This document shows positions 1-5,295 of a DNA stretch of 7,696 nt, piece by piece (positions within the stretch are counted from its first letter, which is position 1; every line of letters begins with the position of its first letter). The DNA is taken from positions 1 through 7,696 of the forward strand of contig JACQHE010000020.1 in assembly GCA_016199185.1 (NCBI GenBank), given 5' to 3'. A program made the translations under genes and the position numbers. The notes beneath the pieces were generated by a model. It searched no databases and was not told the DNA's origin. It was given only the letters and a program-made list of their open reading frames with translations. The stretch is from Candidatus Gottesmanbacteria bacterium. GTDB lineage: Bacteria > Patescibacteriota > Microgenomatia > UBA10105 > UBA927.

Positions 1-609
1 GCTGCCCTGGCGCGGCCGATGGGCAATCGGCGCTTCGATCACATGAAAACCGGCGCGCTTGGCACGGATGACGAGCTCCGCGTCAACAAATGCGGAAGAG
101 GCGGTAAGACGTATGTCTTTAAGGATAGACCTGCGCATGAGGCGCACCGAGTTCACATCGTGGAGCCGGACGCCAAAAAGCAGACGGATGAGCGTATTGT
201 ACATGCGTGATACGATGAGCCGGTTGGGCGGATCGCGGCGATTCATCCGCCAGCCCAGGATCATATCTGAATGGTGTGAAAAGGGAATCAGTTTTTCCAA
301 TTCTTTTGCTCCCACCTGGTAATCACCGGGAATCGTAAACAGCCACTCATATTTCCCGGCGTAGTACAGTTCTTTGATCGTCTTGCCATACCCCTGATTA
401 ACGGTGTGCGTAACGAGCCTGACAGGGTGCAACCCTGTCGCGACCTGGACCTGTGATCCGTCATCCAGAAGGACAACCTCAAACTTCTTCGCCACTCGCT
501 TGCCCACTGCTACCGCCTCTGCCAGGGCTTTTTCTATCGTCGCTTCATCATTGTATGCAGGGATGAGGAAAGAAAGCGAGGATAGTCGCTTACCAATAGT
601 TTTTCCCAT
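1..609 (-). CDS. GT2 family glycosyltransferase, polyprenol-phosphate sugar synthase (DPM1-like), C-terminus outside window
   Basis: Reading the minus strand from an ATG at 609-607 gives 203 uninterrupted codons to the window edge, so the 3' end is missing. The N-terminus has the GT-A hallmark LIPAYNDEATIEKAL (residues 15-29) and then VVLLDDGS (45-52), where DD binds nucleotide sugar and metal. NQGYGKTIKE (71-80), a variant acceptor/metal motif IPGDYQ (93-98) in place of the usual DADxQ, DMILGWRMNRRD (115-126), and SSAFVDAELVIRAKRAGF (171-188) with IEAPIAHRPR (191-200) follow the order known for dolichyl/polyprenyl-phosphate sugar synthases. Such enzymes move a sugar from a nucleotide donor to a polyprenyl phosphate at the cytoplasmic membrane face, supplying GT-C enzymes like those encoded to the right. 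The start lies 20 bp inside the end of the epimerase gene, which suggests translational coupling; no Shine-Dalgarno is visible. The segment after DDGS is short and contains a hairpin repeat. The specific sugar cannot be told. Confidence 0.9.
   Translation of the reverse strand, partial: MGKTIGKRLSSLSFLIPAYNDEATIEKALAEAVAVGKRVAKKFEVVLLDDGSQVQVATGLHPVRLVTHTVNQGYGKTIKELYYAGKYEWLFTIPGDYQVGAKELEKLIPFSHHSDMILGWRMNRRDPPNRLIVSRMYNTLIRLLFGVRLHDVNSVRLMRRSILKDIRLTASSAFVDAELVIRAKRAGFHVIEAPIAHRPRQGS
421..439. repeat. Perfect 8-bp-stem hairpin inside the GT2 gene
   Basis: GACAGGGT (421-428) and ACCCTGTC (432-439) are perfect inverted repeats separated by the 3-base loop GCA. The structure lies inside the glycosyltransferase coding sequence and encodes the stretch ATGLHPV (residues 57-63) just after the DDGS motif, where family members usually carry an S/T-D-G-T helix. 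It is not followed by a T-tract in either direction, so it does not look like an intrinsic terminator. It could be one copy of a dispersed genomic hairpin repeat; no second copy is visible in this window. Confidence 0.6.
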
Positions 610-1594
610 ATGTTCTATAATACGCGACTGTCTTTTGTAAACCTTTCACCAAACCGGTCTTTGGTTTCCAGCCCGTCAACGCTTCGATCTTGGCGATATC
701 GCTTGCAAAGTCTCCGGGCTCCTGGGCCGCACGCTCTTTGGAAAAGGGCGTCAATGCAACGCGGCCTTTTTTTGCAACCTTCACAATGGTTTTGGCAAGC
801 GTGAGAAAGTCGCTTGCATCGGGCCTTCCCACGTTGATAATTTCTCCGTAACAAGCCGGGGTTGCCGCAACCGCAAGCATCGCGCCAATGCAGTCATCGA
901 TATAGAGAAAATCGCGCTTCAGTTTTCCGTCGCCGTAGACCGGTATCGTTTTCCCCTCCAGAACCAGACGGACAAACCAATTGACCACGCCGTAGTGGTC
1001 GTGCAGCATCTGCGAGCGCGGGCCGTAGATGTTGGTAAGCCGGAGAGCCACGCCGCGGACACCATGAACGTCATGGTAGACCAGAACCATCTTCTCCGCC
1101 GTCAAATTGGTGATTTCATAGATGCCGCGCGGGTTGGCGGGCGCGTCTTCGGCAACCGGGAGTTTCACCTGTTTGCCGTACTGGCCCCTTGTCCCGGCGT
1201 AAATCAAACGGGCCCGCGGATTGTATTTTTTACATGCTTCCAAAATGATCGCCGTCCCGCGGATGTTGACGTCGATATCCGGGAATGGATCCGTAAGGCT
1301 TAGGATGTGATCCGTCTGGCGGGCCAAATGAAAAATATAGTCTTTGTTCTTCACCACTTGTTCCACGGCGAGCCGGTCGCGGATGTCGCTGTAGTTAATG
1401 CTCACGTTTTCCTTAACGGGGGCGATGTTAAAAAGATTGCCGCCCTGACCGGGCGTCAGGTTGTCCAGGATCGTCACCGTTGCCCCAGCTTTGACCAGCG
1501 CAATAGCCAGATTGCTGCCAATGAAGCCCAAGCCGCCGGTGATGAGAATTTCTTTACCACGAAACGTGTTTTGCATCAGGAGAAATTGTAGCAT
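590..1594 (-). CDS. NAD-dependent nucleotide-sugar epimerase/dehydratase (extended SDR family)
   Basis: This 334-residue protein has the usual length and layout of extended short-chain dehydrogenases acting on nucleotide sugars. The Rossmann motif TGGLGFIGSN is at residues 19-28, an acidic cofactor-binding residue in ILDN at 42-45, IFHLA at 87-91, YAGTRGQYGK at 132-141, and LRLTNIYGPR at 184-193. RDFLYIDDCIGAML (227-240) and INVGRPD (253-259) form the substrate-binding half. Such enzymes epimerise or dehydrate UDP-, GDP- or CDP-sugars in the cytoplasm. The active-site YxxxK is atypical: Y159-E-I-T-N163 has Asn where the catalytic Lys is expected. The longest frame starts at 1594, but Met7 (1576-1574) is a plausible start because it places the protein a normal distance before the glycine-rich motif and just after a probable -10 box. 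It overlaps the downstream GT2 gene by 20 bp, so the two are probably one operon. The substrate is not identifiable. Confidence 0.92.
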   Translation of the reverse strand: MLQFLLMQNTFRGKEILITGGLGFIGSNLAIALVKAGATVTILDNLTPGQGGNLFNIAPVKENVSINYSDIRDRLAVEQVVKNKDYIFHLARQTDHILSLTDPFPDIDVNIRGTAIILEACKKYNPRARLIYAGTRGQYGKQVKLPVAEDAPANPRGIYEITNLTAEKMVLVYHDVHGVRGVALRLTNIYGPRSQMLHDHYGVVNWFVRLVLEGKTIPVYGDGKLKRDFLYIDDCIGAMLAVAATPACYGEIINVGRPDASDFLTLAKTIVKVAKKGRVALTPFSKERAAQEPGDFASDIAKIEALTGWKPKTGLVKGLQKTVAYYRTYGKNYW

Positions 1595-1599
1595 AGAAT
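1571..1599 (+). promoter_or_regulatory. Possible promoter of the toxin gene
   Basis: TTGCAT (1571-1576, a weak -35) and TAGAAT (1594-1599, a 5/6 match to the -10 consensus) are separated by 17 bases. Initiation would fall near 1606, leaving a leader of about 5 bases before the toxin ATG at 1611, where no ribosome binding site is visible. The elements overlap the divergent epimerase promoter and start codon. Confidence 0.35.
1585..1593 (-). promoter_or_regulatory. Probable extended -10 promoter for the epimerase-GT2 operon
   Basis: On the minus strand the sequence TGCTACAAT (1593 to 1585) matches an extended -10 element (TGn followed by a 5/6 match to TATAAT). Transcription would begin around 1578, immediately before the Met7 codon of the epimerase (1576-1574), so the message would be leaderless or nearly so. 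The -35 position (CATCGC, 1613-1608) is poor, as is common with extended -10 promoters. It lies between the elements of a possible plus-strand promoter for the toxin gene. Confidence 0.4.
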
Positions 1600-1610
1600 A
1601 GGCAGTAGCG

Positions 1611-1958
1611 ATGAAAACGGACGTGTATTACTACACCACGACTGATGGAAAGAGCCCTTTTGTAAAATTTTTGAACTCCCTGCAAAAACCAGCTGCAGCC
1701 AAAGTGATCCGGCTCATCGCCCAAATCAACCAATACGGCATGCTCTCCATCCTCCCCCACACAAAAAAACTCACTGGCACACCGCTGTGGGAAATCCGAA
1801 TCCTAGGCAAAGATAATATCCGCGTCCTCTATGTGACCCGCCAAGAACACGCAATTATTGTCCTCCATGGATTTGTAAAAAAGACTCAAGAAACTCCGTC
1901 CAACGAACTGAACATTGCCATGAAAAGACTTCAGGAAGTACAAAAAATCGTCGTTTGA
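1611..1958 (+). CDS. higB: HigB/RelE-superfamily toxin (phage Gp49-like family)
   Basis: The 115-residue product matches the length and pattern of Gp49-like HigB toxins, ribosome-associated mRNA endonucleases that block translation until neutralised by an XRE-type antitoxin. Visible family features are an N-terminal strand (DVYYYTT), helices around FVKFLNSLQKPAAAKVIRLI (residues 17-36), the LWEIR core strand (59-63), RVLYVTRQ (71-78), the strand AIIVLHGFVKKTQETP (81-96) and a C-terminal helix with ELNIAMKRLQE (99-109). Basic residues R63, R71, K90 and K91 are where this family carries RNA-contacting side chains. The toxin-first order, with the antitoxin 31 bases downstream, is the characteristic HigBA arrangement. 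The stop codon TGA (1956-1958) is embedded in the -35 box of the antitoxin promoter. The gene is intact, and all core strands and helices can be traced. Confidence 0.88.
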   Translation: MKTDVYYYTTTDGKSPFVKFLNSLQKPAAAKVIRLIAQINQYGMLSILPHTKKLTGTPLWEIRILGKDNIRVLYVTRQEHAIIVLHGFVKKTQETPSNELNIAMKRLQEVQKIVV

Positions 1959-1983
1959 CAATTGATATCATATATGATATCAT
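1955..1983 (+). promoter_or_regulatory. Antitoxin promoter inside the toxin-antitoxin operon
   Basis: A perfect -35 box TTGACA (1955-1960) overlaps the toxin's TGA stop, and 17 bases on is TATCAT (1978-1983), a 5/6 match to the -10 consensus. The predicted start of transcription is at about 1990, the A of the antitoxin ATG, implying a leaderless mRNA. The spacer and -10 coincide with a 20-bp palindrome, so binding there would block the polymerase. This is the best sigma-70-type promoter I see in the window and may also serve the membrane genes downstream. Confidence 0.65.
1963..1982. promoter_or_regulatory. 20-bp perfect palindrome, probable antitoxin operator
   Basis: Positions 1963-1982 form a perfect two-fold palindrome with half-site TGATATCATA. 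It fills the space between the -35 and -10 boxes of the antitoxin promoter and covers most of the -10. HigA-type antitoxins bind palindromes of this kind through their helix-turn-helix to autoregulate. A further TATCAT at 1986-1991 extends the motif as a partial direct repeat into the start codon. Confidence 0.65.
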
Positions 1984-1989
1984 CTTATC

Positions 1990-2277
1990 ATGAATACGAG
2001 ACGATTCATTACGTTTGAAGAAGATCTCCATGAACGGCTCAAAGACCCGGAGTTTCGCAAAGCCTGGAAGGATTCTGAAGCTGAATATCTTGTTTCCAAG
2101 GCAATTATCGAGCGTCGGCTCGCGAAAAAACTTTCCCAACGGGATCTGGCCAGACGCGTCAAAACTTCTCAAGCGGCAATCTCCCGCGTGGAGTCCATGA
2201 ACGGTAACCCGTCACTTGAATTTCTCAAACGGATCGCCGCCGCATTAGGATCCAATCTTCGCATTACTTTCTCGTAA
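1990..2277 (+). CDS. higA: HigA-type antitoxin, XRE-family helix-turn-helix protein
   Basis: The 95-residue protein pairs an N-terminal segment (residues 1-35, charged, with FEEDLHERLKDPEFRKAWKDSEAEY) with a C-terminal XRE/HTH_3 domain. The HTH runs from about residue 36 to 92: KAIIERRLAKKLSQRDLARRV, then the recognition-helix region KTSQAAISRVESMNGNPSLEFLKRIAAALG. This N-terminal linker plus C-terminal HTH is the usual form of antitoxins paired with Gp49-like HigB toxins: the N-terminal part holds the toxin and the HTH represses the operon. ATG 1990 is the first in-frame start after a stop at 1975-1977. No Shine-Dalgarno is present, and transcription from the internal promoter would begin at or next to the ATG. 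The gene ends one base before the first membrane-protein gene, so the two are very likely cotranscribed. Confidence 0.9.
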   Translation: MNTRRFITFEEDLHERLKDPEFRKAWKDSEAEYLVSKAIIERRLAKKLSQRDLARRVKTSQAAISRVESMNGNPSLEFLKRIAAALGSNLRITFS

Positions 2278-2278
2278 C

Positions 2279-3793
2279 ATGTATGGATTCTTAACCGTCA
2301 CGGTCGCCATCATCCTGACCCTTGCCAACTCGAGCAATTATCTTGCGGGCGTTGTGCGGACGCGCCCGGGCGAGGTGTATCTGGGGACGACGCATTACTT
2401 TGAAGACTATTTTTTATACCTCTCGCAGTTTGTTCAGGGCGCCCAAGGGTTCTGGCTCACGCGCAACCTTTACACGAGCGAGGCCACGCCGGCAAGCATT
2501 CTCTTTTGGCCCAACGTGCTCTTGGGCAAACTGGGCGGCCTGCTGGGACTGACGCCGATGGTCTCCTATAACCTTTCTATAATTTTTATAACCTTTATAA
2601 CAATTATAACTATGTATTCTCTTCAGCGCCGCATCTTTTCCGGCCGGCCGCTGCAAGCATTTATTGCCTTTCTGATCGCGGCTACCGCCACATCCTTCAT
2701 GAACCGCATCTGGGTAAACGGGCAACCGATGTGGTATCCGTTTCAGCAGTGGAAAACGCCCAACTTGGCCCTGGACCGGCTGGGCGGCGTCCCCCACCAG
2801 CTCGTGCAGACGCTGTTGTTTTACCTCCTTGTCTCCGTGTATTTTTTTGCGCAAAAAAGGAAACGCATCGTATTTTTCGTCCTAATTACGCTTCTCACGA
2901 CGCTCAATCCCGTGATGTCCGGATTGTTTCTTGTTTCGCTCTGGGCTATCGGGAGAAGAGAGGTGGTTGCAACCGTTGTGTACAGCGTCACTGCATTCTT
3001 CTATAACAGCCTCACCAATGCCCAGCCTCATATCCAATCCAAACTCTGGGAAGCCGGCCAGCAATCCGCGACCACGCCGCTTTTTATGCTCCTGTCCATC
3101 GGGCCGGTTGCGATTCTTGGCATCATCGGCGCCTGGAGTGCGCTCCGGCGCGGCGCCCGGCCGATCGAGCGATTTTCCATGCTCCTTCTTGCCGTCTCCT
3201 ATCTCCTCTATTTTTCCCGTGTTCCTGCCATTATTGGTGTTTCCAACAGCCGCGTCCTGTTTCCGGCCATGTATGCCGCCTGGGGCATCCTGGGAGCTCT
3301 GGCCTTGCCGGCATCCAAAAAAATTGCCGCGCTCGTTCTTGGTGTCTTTCTATTGCTGACGATTCCCACCATCCGATGGGAAGTGCAGCAAAAGCTCCTC
3401 GTAAAGCCGGAGGAGCGCATTCCCCTGCTCTACCTCCCAAGCGACGTCTATGCCGCGTTTACGTATCTACGAAGCCAAGACTCATTTGACGACGTCGTCC
3501 TTGCCAATCCGGCAAGCCACATGGACGCGATGGTGCCTGCGCTGGGCGGCCACACGGGCTACACCGGCCACCCGTTCGCGACGATTGACGGAGGGCGAAA
3601 ACGGTCCGAGGCTCTCCGTTTTTTCCGGATGGAAATGCCTGCCGACCAGGCAATTGGTTGGCTCCGGCGCAACAATATCCGTTATGTTCTCTACACTGCG
3701 CTGGACGGAGATCTGATGCAATTTCGGCGTGTCTATCCGTTCGTACGCCCGATCAAATCAACCGGAGCCGGAGCCATAATCGAAATTCTATAA
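2279..3793 (+). CDS. Uncharacterised multi-pass membrane protein, candidate GT-C-type glycosyltransferase (copy 1)
   Basis: This 504-residue protein has about ten hydrophobic segments (for example near residues 5-25, 98-115, 125-137, 175-191, 197-222, 266-288, 300-312, 327-343 and 348-363), then a soluble C-terminal domain of about 140 residues. The first loop contains GEVYLGTTHYFEDYFLYL (31-48) with acidic residues where GT-C enzymes place catalytic Asp/Glu. Other landmarks are LDRLGGVPHQLV (165-176), LNPVMSG (209-215), and the tail motif VVLANPASHMDAMVPALGGHTGYTGHP (406-432). I recognise no named family with certainty; the fold and setting suggest a lipid-linked-sugar glycosyltransferase or polysaccharide assembly protein. 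It starts one base after the antitoxin stop with no Shine-Dalgarno, and is followed after two bases by a clear paralogue. A 9-bp repeat array encodes residues around 100-111. Function is inferred only. Confidence 0.8.
   Translation: MYGFLTVTVAIILTLANSSNYLAGVVRTRPGEVYLGTTHYFEDYFLYLSQFVQGAQGFWLTRNLYTSEATPASILFWPNVLLGKLGGLLGLTPMVSYNLSIIFITFITIITMYSLQRRIFSGRPLQAFIAFLIAATATSFMNRIWVNGQPMWYPFQQWKTPNLALDRLGGVPHQLVQTLLFYLLVSVYFFAQKRKRIVFFVLITLLTTLNPVMSGLFLVSLWAIGRREVVATVVYSVTAFFYNSLTNAQPHIQSKLWEAGQQSATTPLFMLLSIGPVAILGIIGAWSALRRGARPIERFSMLLLAVSYLLYFSRVPAIIGVSNSRVLFPAMYAAWGILGALALPASKKIAALVLGVFLLLTIPTIRWEVQQKLLVKPEERIPLLYLPSDVYAAFTYLRSQDSFDDVVLANPASHMDAMVPALGGHTGYTGHPFATIDGGRKRSEALRFFRMEMPADQAIGWLRRNNIRYVLYTALDGDLMQFRRVYPFVRPIKSTGAGAIIEIL
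2578..2609 (+). repeat. 9-bp periodic TATAA array inside membrane-protein gene
   Basis: TATAA occurs at 2578, 2587, 2596 and 2605, exactly 9 bases apart, with an additional off-phase copy at 2567. The last three units read TTTATAACC/TTTATAACA/ATTATAACT-like, centred on the self-complementary hexamer TTATAA or close variants. The array stays in frame (9 bases = 3 codons) and encodes an Ile/Thr/Phe-rich part of a membrane helix, IIFITFITIIT. The same consensus recurs as nine units in the gene at 5292-6923. Confidence 0.7.
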
Positions 3794-3795
3794 CT

Positions 3796-5295
3796 ATGGA
3801 GCACGTACACCTCAAATATAGTAATGTTGCGAAACATGCAGGCGTGGAAAGGAGTACGGTTTTCGTGATTTCTATCCTGATAGCTGCCGTCAACCAGCTC
3901 CCCGTCATCATCCAGTGGGTGAACAATAAACCGGGCGAGCTTTTTACCGGCATCCCGCACTTTTTTGCCGACTACTTTCTCTACGTGGGGCAGGTGGCCC
4001 AGGGAGCAGCCGGACGGTGGTTATTTGCCGAACATCTCTTCACCAATGAGCCCATGGCGCCCACCTGGTACTATTGGTTTTACGTGACCATCGGGCACCT
4101 GGGAAACCTCGCAGGGCTCTCCCCGTTTGCGACGTACAACGTGAGCTTGTTTTTCCTCGTCGTCGCCCTCGTATCCTTGTGGTACTCCCTCTGCTGGCGG
4201 CTCTTTCCCACCAGTCGCTTGGGGCGATGGATGTGTTTCCTGTTTATCCTCACGGCGTCCAACCTCCCGGGGCTGGGGCAGTTCTGGTTTTCGCCGGGAC
4301 CCTCCTTCAACCGCCTGGGTGGCGTCCCGTACCATGTATTTGTGACCATCGTGTTTCTCCTTTTTGCCGTAAGCGTACACAAACGATCGTTGGTGAGCAC
4401 GCCCTTTGCGATCATCGCCGGTATGGCCAATCCGGTGCAATTTCTCCTGTTTACCCTGGCAGCCATTGCTGCCAAAGTGCGCTTTGCGATTATACCCGTG
4501 GCATTGGGAGCCGTAAGCGTATGGCTGACCAATCAGGAGTTTGCCCGCCAGAGCGTGTTTGTCGCCGCGCGTGCATGGGAACTGGCCCAACGGGTCCCCA
4601 ATACCGTGCTGATGCTGATTCCTGCCATCGGCCCTATGCTCCTGTTTGTGCCCTTTGGGTGGAAGAATGCGACATCCAAAACCGATCCCCTGCGGCTGCT
4701 CTTTATTGCCTACGGACTGCTGTCATTTGCCCTCTTTCTCACCCCGATCCCGCGATTATTGGGGGTCTCTCCGGTCCGGTTCCTGGGCCCTCTTAGCTAT
4801 CCCGGTCTTGCCATTTTCGCCACGCAAGGCCTGCTACGGCTGGGAAGCCGGCAACGGATTGCCGCTCTTGCGCTCTACGGCGCACTCACCACCGTCTCGC
4901 TCTACGGGCAACTCGTTGACCGGATCACCCCTGCCAGAAACCCGCAGCTTCTGATGGATACGATTTACAACCACGTGCCATTGTCCTATGTGGACGCGCT
5001 TTCATGGCTTAAAACCCAGCGCCAGGGGGTCGTGTTGACGGATCCGGCGATCCCTATCGAAGTTCTCGTCCCTGTTTTTTCCGGAAAAATTTCCTTCTCC
5101 GGACATCCCATCCATACGCTCTACCCGGAGGTCAAAGAGGCGCTGCGTCAGGATTTTTTTTCCGGCCGGATGAGTGAAGCGCAGCAGAAGCAATTCCTGA
5201 CTGACCACCACATCGGATACATCATTTCGTCACGAATGTTATCCTCCTACACCAAAGTATTTTCCAATGATACAATTTTTATCTACGGCTTATGA
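3796..5295 (+). CDS. Uncharacterised multi-pass membrane protein, candidate GT-C-type glycosyltransferase (copy 2, paralogue of upstream gene)
   Basis: The preferred start, ATG 3796, gives 499 residues and follows the upstream stop by two bases. A longer frame from 3658 would overlap the previous gene by 136 bases and add a non-hydrophobic, low-plausibility extension. The protein mirrors the upstream gene: an N-terminal helix (22-40), GELFTGIPHFFADYFLYVGQVAQGAAGRWL (47-76), FNRLGGVPYHVFV (171-183), ANPVQFLLFT (211-220), multiple membrane helices, and a soluble tail beginning VVLTDPAIPIEVLVPVFSGKISFSGHP (412-438). Sequence identity looks low but the motifs stay in order, consistent with an old tandem duplication. 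The conserved tail pattern (VVL.xP...VP...G....GHP) probably forms an external domain. It overlaps the next gene by ATGA, implying translational coupling. The role is likely glycan assembly at the membrane; substrate unknown. Confidence 0.82.
   Translation: MEHVHLKYSNVAKHAGVERSTVFVISILIAAVNQLPVIIQWVNNKPGELFTGIPHFFADYFLYVGQVAQGAAGRWLFAEHLFTNEPMAPTWYYWFYVTIGHLGNLAGLSPFATYNVSLFFLVVALVSLWYSLCWRLFPTSRLGRWMCFLFILTASNLPGLGQFWFSPGPSFNRLGGVPYHVFVTIVFLLFAVSVHKRSLVSTPFAIIAGMANPVQFLLFTLAAIAAKVRFAIIPVALGAVSVWLTNQEFARQSVFVAARAWELAQRVPNTVLMLIPAIGPMLLFVPFGWKNATSKTDPLRLLFIAYGLLSFALFLTPIPRLLGVSPVRFLGPLSYPGLAIFATQGLLRLGSRQRIAALALYGALTTVSLYGQLVDRITPARNPQLLMDTIYNHVPLSYVDALSWLKTQRQGVVLTDPAIPIEVLVPVFSGKISFSGHPIHTLYPEVKEALRQDFFSGRMSEAQQKQFLTDHHIGYIISSRMLSSYTKVFSNDTIFIYGL

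Noticed and set aside
608..640. Separate promoter for the GT2 gene (TATTAT about 7 bases before its ATG, minus strand)
   Set aside because: No acceptable -35 sits at 16-18 bases from it, and the 20-bp overlap with the epimerase gene already explains expression by coupling.
1611..2277. A wider mobile element carrying the toxin-antitoxin pair
   Set aside because: I found no flanking inverted repeats, direct target duplications, integrase or transposase; the pair abuts its neighbours by 16 bases and 1 base.
3658..3795. N-terminal extension of the second membrane gene from an upstream ATG
   Set aside because: It would overlap the previous gene by 136 bases and adds a polar segment absent from the paralogue; ATG 3796, two bases after the previous stop, is the better start.
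4021..4590. 189-codon minus-strand open frame
   Set aside because: It is highly charged, low-complexity and resembles no family, and it lies antisense to an intact multi-pass membrane gene with conserved paralogue motifs.
4074..4796. 240-codon plus-strand open frame in another phase
   Set aside because: It is Arg/Pro/Cys-rich with no domain pattern and is entirely covered by the membrane gene 3796-5295.
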